A stretch of 64,000 nt of DNA from Welwitschia mirabilis (GCA_051453625.1 JBOZIK010000001.1:188879331-188943330); one strand, 5' to 3'. Counted from the first letter of the stretch, positions 11,946 to 21,800 are shown. Program-made: numbers and translations. Notes: generated from the sequence alone by a model not told the origin.

Positions 11946-12159
11946 CTCTTTAAGCTTTTGTTGGAAGTCTTTAGATTGAGTCCACATGCTTAGAATGAAG
12001 ATGACTATTTTGAGTATTATACTGATACATTGGTTTAACACTTACTAAACCATTTTGGGATGGAGAAAATGCATGACATATTTTTGATGTTGTCTATGCT
12101 TTATTTTTATCCCTTAGTAGTTAGTAATATATATGATTTAGTTTCTCGGATACTCCGAC

Positions 12160-12727
12160 AATAGTACATGTCTCTTCTTGGTTCTCCATACTCTGTCATG
12201 TTTAATATTAAAATGTTTGTGGGAACTTCTTTACTTAGAGAATTCCTTAACAAATTAATGACTGGCTAAATGGGATCCAATTTCTTCTAAAAGAATTCTC
12301 TGATAACTCCAAGATTACAAACTCATAATAGTTCAAAGCACTTACAAGATAGTCATTAACTCTATAGGAGGGTGACTAACTTACTCACAAATTTAGGTGA
12401 TGACAAAGTCAAAGATCTCAGCTACAAAAGCCAATCAATATGGAAGGGAAATGGTTCCTTCAACTTTGTTCTCCAAGATTTTGCTCTGCTATTTGAATTT
12501 TATCATTACTAAAGACCTGAGTGCTTTGACGAAACTCAATGCCATTATGAGTTAAATGCTCTTTACAACATTGCTGTTTTTACTTGCTCTCATTGTTTAT
12601 GTTTTTTTCCTATAAAGGCTGATGTTAATCTCTTTTTCACAGGTCACAGGTTGGGTACAAAGACTTTTGATTCTTGTTTTAATAAGCTATTCTCTAGGTT
12701 ATCACATAGATTCATTCACCACTGTTA
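12160..12727 (+). pseudogene. Unrecognised coding-like sequence with cysteine-rich end
   Basis: From about 12280 to the stop at 12727 one + strand frame is open for roughly 150 codons with only two stops, which is far from random here. It includes LGDDKVKDLSYKSQSIWKGN, a phenylalanine-rich part, and further on PECFDETQCHYELNALYN with a TCSHCLCFF motif. A shorter open piece precedes it in another frame (12160-12265, with MFVGTSLLREFLNKLMTG). I do not recognise the protein; the closely spaced Cys residues suggest but do not prove a metal site. It directly abuts the - strand RT fragment (12780 on), so the retroelement is cut here. It could be another captured host gene fragment. Confidence 0.4.
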
Positions 12728-12779
12728 GTTATTCATTAAAAGGTAATGCCTTAAAGAGACCAAAAAATTGTGTTGCCTA

Positions 12780-13533
12780 TTCTTGAAAAACAGTAACTTA
12801 ATGGATGTCAAATATTCTTTAATTCTATGAAAAGTTTTTTGATAATTTCATCCCACTTAAATTGATTATCTTTCTTAAGTAAATGCATAAATGGTTCACA
12901 TTGATCTACCAAAGTTGAAATAAATCGATGTATTTCTTGTAGTCTACCTTAGAGACTATGTAACTATTTCAAGTTAGATGGTGATGGCATATCTGTAATT
13001 ACCTTAATCTTATCAGGATAAATTTTTATGCATTATTTTGATACCATGAATCCTAAGAGTCTTCCTGATGGCATACCAAATACAAATTTCTTTAGATTTA
13101 GGCTCAAATTATATCGTCTTGCTTATGTAAATAGTTGATTTAGGTAATTAGGATGATCTGCGATTATCTTTGACTTAATCATAACATCATCAACATAGTC
13201 TTCCATGTTGTGATGGATCATATTGTAAAAGATATGTGTCATTGCACACTCATAGGTTGCACCGGCATTCTTTAATCTGAAGGGCATCGTAAAGTAAAAA
13301 AAGAGATCCCATGGTGTTATAAAAGTTATTTTATGCTAGTCTACAAGATTGATAAAGATCTTATTGTAATATGAGTAACCATTCATAAAAGAGAAGAGGT
13401 CATAATGGGCAGTGTTATCTACTAGGATGTCGATATTCGGTAAAGGATAGTCATCCTTTAAGGTAACCTTTTTTAAATCATGATAATTAATGAAAATCCT
13501 AATCTGACCATTCTTCTTTGGAACGACCACCAT
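12780..13533 (-). pseudogene. Reverse transcriptase domain of the Ty3/gypsy remnant
   Basis: RT copies the element RNA into DNA. The N-terminal part (13533-13336) has VVPKKNGQIRIFINYHDLKK and DDYPLPNIDILVD, the classic fingers motifs. After stops and a shift the palm follows, with FRLKNAGATYECAM and the catalytic box YVDD (13186-13197, read as YVDDVMIKS), then GMPSGRLLGFMVSK and the connection RLQEIHRFISTL to about 12780. The NAGATY and RLQEIHRFIS style is that of Tat-lineage plant elements. At least four lesions break the frame. It ends near 12780 where RNase H should start. Confidence 0.9.
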
Positions 13534-13628
13534 ATTTGATAACTAATCTGAGTAATCTAATAGTCAGATAAAATGGACAGTTAAGAGATGCTCTAGATCT
13601 TGTTTCACCATTAATGCAAGGTGAGGGT

Positions 13629-14045
13629 TTAGCTTTCTAACTTCAAATTTGGCTTTACGACAATGTTATGCCTAACTATTAATTTGTCAATTCCCAGCAT
13701 ATCTTTGTAATGCCAAGCAAAGAAGTCCTTATTATAAGATAGCACATTTTTTAGCTCAATTTTGATTTGTTGCAGTAGTGGTTCATTAATCTTAAGAGTT
13801 TTTTCTCGATTAATGGGATCTATGTGGAAGTCATATGTTGTGACATCCTGTTGTTTTGCTAAAGATGGTTTTACATTTTGTGGCTTCATTATTTCATATT
13901 CTTTAGAGTTCTCACTTATCTGTTTATGATTTGAGAAGATAAAAGTTTTCCCTAAGAAATTGCTATAATTAAAATCTACAAGGTTAAGATTGACATACCT
14001 TTTAATAAGTTGATCATCAATGGTGAAATGTAGGAGTGTGGTCAA
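13629..14045 (-). pseudogene. Protease-RT linker region of the Ty3/gypsy remnant
   Basis: A 138-codon open frame on the - strand. Its second half (KINEPLLQQIKIELKNVLSY, NKDFFAWHYKDMLGIDKLIV) matches the stretch that precedes RT in Tat-like elements, where a line such as FAW..DMPGID occurs before the RT. It lies just upstream of RT in the correct order; stops separate the two. Confidence 0.82.
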
Positions 14046-14809
14046 TTAAATCCTCATTGTGATGTCCTACAAGTCAAGGAAATGGCATAAGAACAACAAC
14101 AACAAGGGACAAACTAAAAGCAGACACTAAAAAACATGTCAAACTACTTTAATTGAAATATTTGAAAAATAAAACATAAACAATTTTAAAAGAGACTTTG
14201 CTATTTTATTTTTTCTATCAAAAGAAACTTTTAAAACATTATGCTTTATGAATATTTATGTGTAGTGTGGTAGGTAGAGGCTTTGCTTACTCATTAAAAC
14301 TTTTCTCAAATGCATACACTTGTTTTGTGTAAGGTACTTTGACTGTCATGGACTTTGTCCTTTATGTTTTAACTAGATAAATGAACTAGCATGTTGTTGT
14401 CTTTTTTTCCTTCTTTTTCTTTTCTTTCTTTTTTTTTTGGGTATAGTTTTTGTAAATACATATATGTACATGTTTTTATTTTTGTGCTTTCTTTTTTCAA
14501 TTTATTTTAAGGGTTTTCTCCTTTTCTTTTTATTTTTTATTGAGAGTTTTAAATCATGAGTTAATTGAATAATTGTTTGAGAGGAATGGAATCCATCTTA
14601 TATCTAAGTCTTGGTTGTTAAAAATGGGTGAAACCTATATCTTATGAGGGTCCACTGGATCATGTTCAGAATGTAAGAAAGAAATAGTCATCTTCTTAGA
14701 TGTGAAGGGCAATGATGAAAAAGATGACATCGATGGTGCTTTTACGTTTGATACAGTATGATTACATTCTAATGATATTGAAAGTTTAAAGCCCATAAAT
14801 TTTAGCTTT

Positions 14810-15148
14810 TTATGGGATAGAGATAGTGATTGCCCCCATGTCCATGATCCAAGAATGTCCTAGTAACAAATTAAATGCTAGTACATTTTCAATTATGTGG
14901 AATTCAATGTCATTGATCTTTTGAGATACTTCGATACATAAAGTAACTATACCTTTTGATTTGTCCTCATGGTCATTAAATTCTCTAATTGTCATGCCTT
15001 TGTTTGCATTTAAGAGATGATCCATTTTGAGCTTCTCAAGGCATAACAAACCTATTACATTTAGTTTAGCTTCACAATCAATAAAATCTCTACTTACTTT
15101 GGTAGGCCTGATATTCATAGATATGTAAGGTGGTTCAGTAACAATCAT
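14810..15148 (-). pseudogene. Retropepsin-like protease domain of the Ty3/gypsy remnant
   Basis: The aspartic protease cuts the gag-pol polyprotein. The 112-codon frame has FIDCEAKLNVIGLLCLEKL, in which DCEAKLNVI stands for the usual D-[ST]-G-A-S motif: the catalytic Asp is kept but the following Ser/Thr-Gly is changed. The second hallmark, NLLLGHSWIMDMGAI, matches the LGR.WI...GA. line of Tat-type proteases. The changed active site and the lack of a frame into RT mean that it is not functional. Confidence 0.85.
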
Positions 15149-16200
15149 CTTTTTAGGAGTTGTAGAAAGCTTATGATGTAAGAACTAGATTGTCTCTTCA
15201 TTTTCATTACTCTTTTGGGCATGTATCTACTTTGGGGTAGTTCTTTTCTTATGTGGTTGATTTTGATTAAGAGATGCTTTTAAACTTAAACACTCCTCAC
15301 ATATTTTTTAAATGCGAGTCTATGAGGCTCAAAGTTTTTAATGAGTAAGGTTAGATAATGATACACCTCCTCTACTTTAGAGGCAAGCATCTATATTGAT
15401 GTATTTGATCAAGGGATAGGACACGCTTAAAAATATTCTACTCAAATCATTACTTCTAATTTTTCCTTGTTCTCTTAAATGACTTGTTCTAATGGTTTCT
15501 CATGTTAATCTTGGATTACTAAAATTGCATAGGGACTATTATCATTTTGAAACACTGCATTCTATGGTGATTGTAATGTAGGAGGTTNNNNNNNNNNNNN
15601 NNNNNNNNNNNNNNNNNNNNNNNNNNNNNNNNNNNNNNNNNNNNNNNNNNNNNNNNNNNNNNNNNNNNNNNNNNNNNNNNNNNNNNNNNNNNNNNNNNNN
15701 NNNNNNNNNNNNNNNNNNNNNNNNNNNNNNNNNNNNNNNNNNNNNNNNNNNNNNNNNNNNNNNNNNNNNNNNNNNNNNNNNNNNNNNNNNNCCCTTTGCC
15801 TAATCGGAGGAAATTAGATTACCTCCCTTTTTAGTAATATTAAGAGGATTTGTCTCATTAGAATATTTAATTTTGTAAAACTCTTTTTGAGTTGAGAAAT
15901 TGTTGTTTGATTTTAAGGCCTATTTTAGCCTTGATTTTGAGGCTATATGCTTGTTTTTGAGGTTATGGTGGTAGTGGCAGTTGCACTTGTTATTGTGGAC
16001 GGTAGAATGGTTAATGGTAAGTCAATTGGGAAGAAAAAGCTTATGGAGGAAAAGGGGCTTGAGATGCCATTGATACCATCATTGGATTACCCATCGGTTG
16101 GTCTAGTAAATTGGTCAAATTGGTTGATTGACAATAGAAACATTCTTTAGAGTGTTGCTTCTAGTATTATTATTGTCCCTTTTGGACAGTTCTCTTTGGG
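15149..16200 (-). other. Decayed gag/protease spacer with a 204-base gap
   Basis: Sequence between protease and gag. No motif is clear; N occupy 15588-15791. The open frame at 15947-16150 on the + strand (starting MLVFEVMVVVAVALVIV) has a low-complexity hydrophobic start and is taken as chance. Confidence 0.5.
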
Positions 16201-17299
16201 ATGTATTACCATATTTAATGGCTATTTTCTCTTAGCCTAGAACTTCGATCCTTTTTGCTAGGGTGATAGCTTATTTGAAGGTTTCAAATGACTACATTCT
16301 GAGATGTTCTAAAATGTATGGAATGTAATACTTAACAAAGAAATATGCCATATTAGAGTATGCAATGAAGNNNNNNNNNNNNNNNNNNNNNNNNNNNNNN
16401 NNNNNNNNNNNNNNNNNNNNNNNNNNNNNNNNNNNNNNNNNNNNNNNNNNNNNNNNNNNNNNNNNNNNNNNNNNNNNNNNNNNNNNNNNNNNNNNNNNNN
16501 NNNNNNNNNNNNNNNNNNNNNNNNNNNNNNNNNNNNNNNNNNNNNNNNNNNNNNNNNNNNNNNNNNNNNNNNNNNNNNNNNNNNNNNNNNNNNNNNNNNN
16601 NNNNNNNNNNNNNNNNNNNNNNNNNNNNNNNNNNNNNNNNNNNNNNNNNNNNNNNNNNNNNNNNNNNNNNNNNNNNNNNNNNNNNNNNNNNNNNNNNNNN
16701 NNNNNNNNNNNNNNNNNNNNNNNNNNNNNNNNNNNNNNNNNGGTTTCAAATGACTGCATTCTGAGATGTTCTAAAATGTATGGAATGTAATACTTAACAA
16801 AGAAATATGCCATATTAGAGTATGCAATGAAGGTTTTTAATTGTAGGGCAATAACCCTTCATTGTTATGCATAAGCTTATACTATTTCATTAAATTATTG
16901 TTTCATTGTAGTCAAGGAGTCTAATGTAACTCATTTTGTGATATTGATGGAATATTATTGAACAAACATTTTGAGTAATTATTTTAAACCTCTGATTGAA
17001 TGAGTCGGTATCCTATGGTACCATTCGAGGGCTTGTTATTTCAAAGATTAGAAAAATAGGTGACAAGTTATATTTCATTCAATGTTATACATATGACATG
17101 CATGTTTGTAGTTTCTTTCATGCATGACAGGGTCTTCTACACCTATGAATTTCTCAAAGTCAGACATTTCACTAGGTGATATGATTTTTTGAGGAACAGA
17201 GGAGTGGATTAGAGTGTCCTCATAGTTGAAATCTAAATAGATTTTCTTATTTTGGAGACCTTGTTTTAGGTCATTAATAACTTTCCAAATGTTTGTCAA
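16200..17299 (-). pseudogene. Gag region of the Ty3/gypsy remnant
   Basis: Gag forms the capsid. The 17299-17075 frame includes FEKFIGVEDPVMHERNYKHA, matching the [FY]-x-G-x-x-D-P-x-x-H line near the start of the retrotransposon gag domain. Lower down (16370-16200) the reading FIAYSNMAYFFVKYYIPYIL and later AITLAKRIE recall the capsid part in which a sequence like ADVVMAGERIE occurs. A 371-base gap (16371-16741) splits it and the 91 bases on both sides of the gap are the same. Confidence 0.7.
16280..16832. repeat. 91-bp direct repeat flanking an assembly gap
   Basis: 16280-16370 and 16742-16832 are the same with one A/G difference, on both sides of 371 N. The gap size and the near-identity suggest either an unresolved tandem duplication or overlapping contig ends. 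Confidence 0.9.
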
Positions 17300-17331
17300 C
17301 TTAGGTTGATCGAGAATTTTATTTTCAAATT

Positions 17332-17455
17332 GCTTATTTCTAGGTGATTCTTCTCAATGTGTGGAGTATTTAAATAAGCTATTATTGTCTTTGGCTTATT
17401 TCTAGGTGATTCTTCTCCATGTGTGGAGTATTTAAACAAGCTATTATTGTCTTTG
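17332..17455. repeat. Tandem duplication, 62-bp unit, two copies
   Basis: The unit starting GCTTATTTCTAGGTGATTC occurs at 17332-17393 and 17394-17455 with two or three substitutions (AAT/CAT, AAATAAGC/AAACAAGC). Confidence 0.9.
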
Positions 17456-17665
17456 GCTTATTTTTTTGGACCTTGTGCTTATGGTCGTTATGGGATTTTG
17501 AGGTTTTATTCATGATCCCATTAATTGATAAACTCCTCATTATTTCTTTTCTCATGAAGAAATTCATTCTGATGAGCTTGACTCTCTTCCTGACTAGTTA
17601 ATCCTAACCTTTTGGATGCCATGACATGAATTCATTTACTAGGATGGACAAGATATGGGTCCCAA

Positions 17666-17986
17666 NNNNNNNNNNNNNNNNNNNNNNNNNNNNNNNNNNN
17701 NNNNNNNNNNNNNNNNNNNNNNNNNNNNNNNNNNNNNNNNNNNNNNNNNNNNNNNNNNNNNNNNNNNNNNNNNNNNNNNNNNNNNNNNNNNNNNNNNNNN
17801 NNNNNNNNNNNNNNNNNNNNNNNNNNNNNNNNNNNNNNNNNNNNNNNNNNNNNNNNNNNNNNNNNNNNNNNNNNNNNNNNNNNNNNNNNNNNNNNNNNNN
17901 NNNNNNNNNNNNNNNNNNNNNNNNNNNNNNNNNNNNNNNNNNNNNNNNNNNNNNNNNNNNNNNNNNNNNNNNNNNNNNNNNNNNNN
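17666..17986. other. Assembly gap (321 N)
   Basis: Run of N between the gag region and the TTTGACT-rich array. Confidence 0.99.
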
Positions 17987-18439
17987 AAACGAGTTTAAGC
18001 TAAACCTACTAACTTGACCTAGTTTAACTAAAATTGATTGAATTTAACCATGTTTGACTATGTTTAACTAACTTGGACTTATGTTGACTGACGTCATTTG
18101 ACCCATTTTCACTGACTTTGACTGTCGTTTTGACCATTTGACTAGATTTGAATGTCGTGTTTTGACAGAATTTAATCGTGCTTTGACAATTTAACTATGT
18201 TTAACTAACTTAGACTTATGTTGACTGATATCATTGGATTCATTTTGATGGACTTTGACTGTCATTTTGACTATTTGACTAGATTTAAATATCATGTTTT
18301 GACAGAATTTAACTGTGCTTTGAGAGTTTGACTAGGTTTAACTAGTTTTGATTAACTTTGACTATTATGGTTTGATTAAATTTGACTAAGTTTAACTATT
18401 TCGATCTGATGTTGTAATATTTTTGTGCGATTTAGGCCT
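17987..18439. repeat. TTTGACT/TTTAACT-rich tandem array with a higher-order unit
   Basis: Short words TTTGACT, TTTAACT, TTGACTG and TTTGACC recur every 8-20 bases. On top of this a longer unit of about 130 bases (ATGTTTAACTAACTTGGACT to the TTTGACAATTTAACT-type end) occurs twice, at about 18058-18190 and 18191-18320. The second copy differs mostly by C-to-T and G-to-A changes. It may be the 5' untranslated repeat of the - strand Ty3/gypsy remnant. It stops at a 10-base gap (18440-18449). Confidence 0.8.
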
Positions 18440-18639
18440 NNNNNNNNNNTTTTTCTTTGGTTTGAGAGATATTTCAATTTAAAGCCTAAAACTAAACAAG
18501 ACTAAATTTCAAATATGATTTTAAAACATATAAAAGAGGTTTTCAATAATATTTTCCTAAGTTTTTTTTGTTTTTTCTAAGTTTTTTTCCTTTTTTTGGT
18601 TCTTTTCTAAAGAAAAATGTATATCTTTGCCAAAAAAAA

Positions 18640-19080
18640 AAAATTATATAGCCCCTTCTTATTGTTTTTTTAAAAAATGAAAGTCTTTGTCTTTTTTTTT
18701 TTTAAAAAATGAAAAATTAAATAATTAAAAAAACTTGGGAAATTTATCTCCCTCCGCTTCCACACTCTGTTTCTTTTCTCATGTTTTTGACAAGGTTTTC
18801 TTGCTGGAACTCAGTCTCCCCATGCTTGGATCCCCATATTACTTATGCATTTTGCGTGAGTGTTCTTCTTATGGCCATGCCGCCTTTTGCACTACTGTTT
18901 CATGTTTTCATGACTTCGTTCTTCTGCTAGTACTACTTCAGTGCTACTTGCTTTTAGTGTGTTGTTCTCCTTTCCTCCCCCTCGCATTTGCCTCTATTTT
19001 AAATAAGCTTCTGGGTGGTACCTCATTTTCTGGTGTCATCCTTTGTCACTACCCCTTCTTAGGGTGAGCAGTGCAGTCAT
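18640..19080. other. Base-composition outlier, possible LTR or captured exon
   Basis: 18735-19067 is markedly richer in C and T than its surroundings and open on the + strand for 110 codons, but the translation is a low-complexity run of Leu, Ser, Cys and Phe with no known domain. On the - strand there is a TATA-like CTTATTTAAAATAGAGGC followed by purine-rich sequence, an arrangement seen in LTRs. It could be the 5' LTR of the - strand Ty3/gypsy remnant, but no partner LTR was found. The sequence before it (18540-18720) holds homopolymer runs of A and T. Confidence 0.3.
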
Positions 19081-19431
19081 AGTATTAGTAAAGAATCTTA
19101 CTACATACTAAAACAAATAGATCTAGCATCAAGCATTATGTTGACAGTGCAATAGTAGTATGAGATGAATCAAGTTATAGATTTAAGACTATATCAACAT
19201 TTAAATTATAAAGAGACATGATGCAATTTCCTTTAATATTAGGCATTCCTGATGAAAAATGCCTTTAGTATTGAATTTAGTTAACATGGATCTTGATTGA
19301 TATGGTCATCAGTTTCTTAATGATAGTGATAAAAATAATGTTTTTGCTTGCATTTATTCAGAATTTTATCTAATATGTATTCTTTGATGTTATTTTGTAT
19401 AACAGACTTTTTATTTCTGTGTTTCTTTCAG

Positions 19432-19522
19432 GGAACAGCTATTGGAATATTACAATAGAATAAAAGGGGAAGCAAAAGTAGAGGAAAATTTTCTCACTTG
19501 TCTAGTTGATCTGTTTACACAG
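19432..19522 (+). pseudogene. Single exon of an unrecognised gene
   Basis: A 91-base segment lies between a strong 3' splice signal (GTTTCTTTCAG) and GTATGTC. In the only open frame it reads [20 protein letters not shown] then [10 protein letters not shown], a well-mixed amphipathic helical sequence unlike chance translations here. It does not match PDI, eS26 or the O-fucosyltransferase. It is isolated: no neighbouring exon of the same gene was found. I cannot name the family. Confidence 0.5.
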
Positions 19523-19802
19523 GTATGTCATTTAAAACATGTTACAGCTGCTAGAGTTGTTCTATCTAGATGGATTATTGTACTATTATAATTTTTTATC
19601 CTTAGGGCTAACAAACAAAATTAACAAATGGTCTATTTATGCTCTCTATTCTAAGGAATAATTAGTAATTACGGATATTAATATATCATTATGTGTCAAT
19701 GCAAAATTAATAATCAAAGAAAACTAAGAAGAAAATAATTTAGAGAATATAACACAGATTGTAAATAGAAATATTGTAGCAGCAAGTTGGAGTTTGTGAA
19801 AG

Positions 19803-20087
19803 TAGCACCTGGTTTAAATGGATGTCATTTTGCATTTCTTCATCTTACCTAATGGTTCATTAATTTTTATTGTCTAATGCAGATATCATATTAAACAACC
19901 TGATTCGAATGGGTGCCATTTTAGCACCTGGTTCAAATGGATGACATTTTCCTTCTAATCTTATAATGGGTGCCTACTGATCATTTTAGCACCTAGTTGG
20001 AATGGATGCCATTTTACATTTGTTCATATTCCCTAATAGTGCATTAATTTATATTGTCTAATGCAGATGTCGTATTAAACAAGCTCC
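19803..20087. repeat. Tandem duplication, about 184-bp period
   Basis: TAGCACCTGGTTTAAATGG to ATTGTCTAATGCAGATATC and ATTAAACAA (19803-19905) is repeated at 19987-20087 with several substitutions. A third partial copy of the first 30 bases is at 19928-19957. It lies between the lone exon and the O-fucosyltransferase fragment. Confidence 0.85.
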
Positions 20088-20383
20088 TAAGTTTTCAATG
20101 TTTTGATTATATATATGTTTTACGTGAGGTGAAGTTTATGCTAAAGGAGCATATTGTAATTTTAAGTCTCTTTAGTAGTTTTAATATTCTTACTAGCTTG
20201 CATGTGTTTCAGACATTAGGCCTCTGGTTATGACTAAAAAGTGATAACTTTAAATAGTGCATTAATCATTTAAAACATTATTAAAGTGAGCTTTCTGCAT
20301 TCTCTTGTAAGTTTTGAAATATATAATAAGTTAGAGATGTAGCATGAATATAGGTTATACAATAATCTTTTTTATTTTTTTAG

Positions 20384-21095
20384 AACCGAATCCAACAACA
20401 AATGGGCACTTGTTGATTAATGCTAATGAAGGACTAAATCAAATGTGGATAGGGGTAGATTTTTCATTGTTTTGGCATTTCAAAAGATCCCCTTCTTAAG
20501 GATCACTTATAGACTCCAATCAAGAAATGGGTTTTTCTTTTCAACAATTGTTTTCCTTATGTTCCTTTATGACCATGTAGATATGTGACATGGTTACTGT
20601 TGTAAGAATCTTAAAAACAACATTGGTATACCCTTCATTGGATCATTCTTCATACTGGAAGGTTCAAGGCAAGCAAGTTAATGTATCCAAACATGTTTCA
20701 AATTCATAAAGCATTTTTAACACTGGACTTATTATTTGGATTTATAGTGGTTTAAGGATTTGTTTGATTGAGAACATTTTGTCAACACTCTAAAAGATGA
20801 CATCAATATTGTAGAAACTATACCACCTTTATATGCCAAATTTAAGCCTTTTGATAAAACACCTATTTCTTGGTTAAAGGTTGGTATGATTACTAATACT
20901 TTACCATCCTTATCATTTGGTCAAAACATGGTCTCATACTTCTATATCTGCAATGCAGATAAATTATTACAAGAAAAAGGTATTGCCATTACTAAAACAA
21001 TACAAGGTCATCAACTTTACACATATTGATTCACAGCTTGCCAATAATGATCTTCCAAGTTCTGTTCAAAAGCTTAAATGTCATTGCATTCTTTT
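20384..21095 (+). pseudogene. Partial O-fucosyltransferase-family gene, about four exons
   Basis: Plant O-fucosyltransferase-like proteins (GDP-fucose protein O-fucosyltransferase superfamily, formerly DUF246) are Golgi type II proteins that transfer fucose. Piece 1 (20384-20453) reads PNPTTNGHLLINANEGLNQM, the family's G-x-L-x-x-x-x-x-G-G-L-N-Q-M nucleotide-sugar motif with one Gly changed to Glu. Piece 2 (20581-20658) reads ICDMVTVVRILKTTLVYPSL DHSSYW. Piece 3 (20748-20879) reads WFKDLFD, a stop, then HFVNTLKDDINIVETIPPLY and FDKTPISW. Piece 4 (20959-21095) reads YYKKKVLPLLKQYKVINFTH and LANNDLPSSVQKLKC. Most borders are AG/GT. Only the N-terminal third of a roughly 500-residue protein is present, and it has at least one stop, so it is a gene fragment. 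It sits just inside the right CACTA-like repeats. Confidence 0.87.
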
Positions 21096-21414
21096 CTTTT
21101 GTTTGGTTAAAAATCTCAAGTAGAACGCTAGAAGCTTAACTAGATGAATGTCTATGGTACACATACGTTAGTATCTTTTGATCAGTATTTCACTTTTTCA
21201 TTCATGTCTACTAGCTTTTGCTTTACTTATGCTTTTCTTGTATAGTGCCAGAAATTTGGAAATTAATTCTTTAGTGGAACTGTTTTAATTCCTTGAAGTT
21301 CTAGTACATATTGAATTGGCCTAGAATAGTAGCTTTTGATTTGTCCCTTTAAATACTAGAAATTACTTATATGGAATGCTTTATAAATAGTGCATAAATC
21401 ATGTAATTTTTACC

Positions 21415-21800
21415 CAATGAACCTTTTGAGGCATTTATTTGGTAAAACACCTTAAAAGACATTTAAAGCGTTTACTTAGAAAAATGCCTCAAAAAAGGCT
21501 TTAAAGGCGTTCATTACAGAAAACACCTTAAAAGCTTTTTATGAAGTTTATCACAAAACGTCTTAAAAGATATTTTAAGGTTTTTTTTATTTCAATGCCT
21601 TAAAAGCCTTTAGAGGTGTTTATTACAAAAACGCCTTAAAAAGAGATTTTAAAGAGACTTTATTTCAATGCCTTACAAATGTCGTAAAAGCCCCATTTTT
21701 AAAGCATTTTTTAAAGAAACACCTTAAAAGTATTTAAGGCATTTTTTAGTGCCTTTTAAGAGTTTTAGAAACACCTTAAAAGTCTATATTTTTTGTAGTA
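21415..21800. repeat. Right sub-terminal repeats and tip of a CACTA-like transposon
   Basis: About ten copies, in both orientations, of words such as ACACCTTAAAAG, AACGCCTTAAAAA, GGCTTTAAAGGCGTT and TTTATTACAAAAACGCC are packed into 385 bases. The block ends TATATTTTTTGTAGTA at 21800, which differs by one base from the TTTTTTGTAGTG end common in plant CACTA elements; the change is the one expected from C-to-T decay on the - strand. The three bases after it are ACA. The left partner is the block at 7010-7130. Confidence 0.65.

Larger units (their letters stand above)
12780..17300 (-). mobile_element. Truncated Ty3/gypsy retrotransposon (Tat-like), gag to RT
   Basis: Read on the - strand the order is gag (17300-16200), protease (15148-14810), pre-RT linker (14045-13629) and RT with connection (13533-12780), the Ty3/gypsy order up to RT. 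RNase H and integrase are missing, as the sequence switches to an unrelated + strand reading frame below 12.73 kb. Three gaps interrupt the gag side. No LTR pair was found; the TTTGACT-rich repeats at 17987-18420 may be its 5' untranslated part. The pieces contain scattered stops, so it is dead. Confidence 0.85.
6946..21800. mobile_element. Putative gene-capturing CACTA (Pack-CACTA) element
   Basis: Oppositely oriented sub-terminal repeat blocks at 7010-7130 and 21415-21800 enclose 14 kb that holds + strand fragments of several unrelated genes: eS26 (7302), a PDIL2-1-like PDI (7504-9989), unrecognised exons (10147, 12160, 19432) and an O-fucosyltransferase (20384-21095). All keep intron-exon borders or coding frames but are incomplete and mutated. 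Such side-by-side fragments of unlinked genes are known from Pack-type transposons. No transposase was recognised, so it would be non-autonomous. A Ty3/gypsy remnant at 12.8-17.3 kb would be a later insertion. The alternative is two separate CACTA-related pieces flanking a region of gene fragments by chance. Confidence 0.45.

Noticed and set aside
15947-16150. Small membrane protein gene on the + strand
   Set aside because: Lies antisense to retroelement gag, has a low-complexity valine-rich start and no recognisable domain.
18735-19067. A membrane protein gene of 110 residues
   Set aside because: Hydrophobicity follows from C/T-rich base composition; no domain, no splice context, and LTR-like features on the other strand.
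19432-19522. A later exon of the PDI gene
   Set aside because: The peptide does not match the second thioredoxin domain or the C-terminal domain of PDIL2-1.
20917-21123. A separate small protein of 68 residues
   Set aside because: Its central part is the fourth exon of the O-fucosyltransferase fragment; the start lies in the intron.
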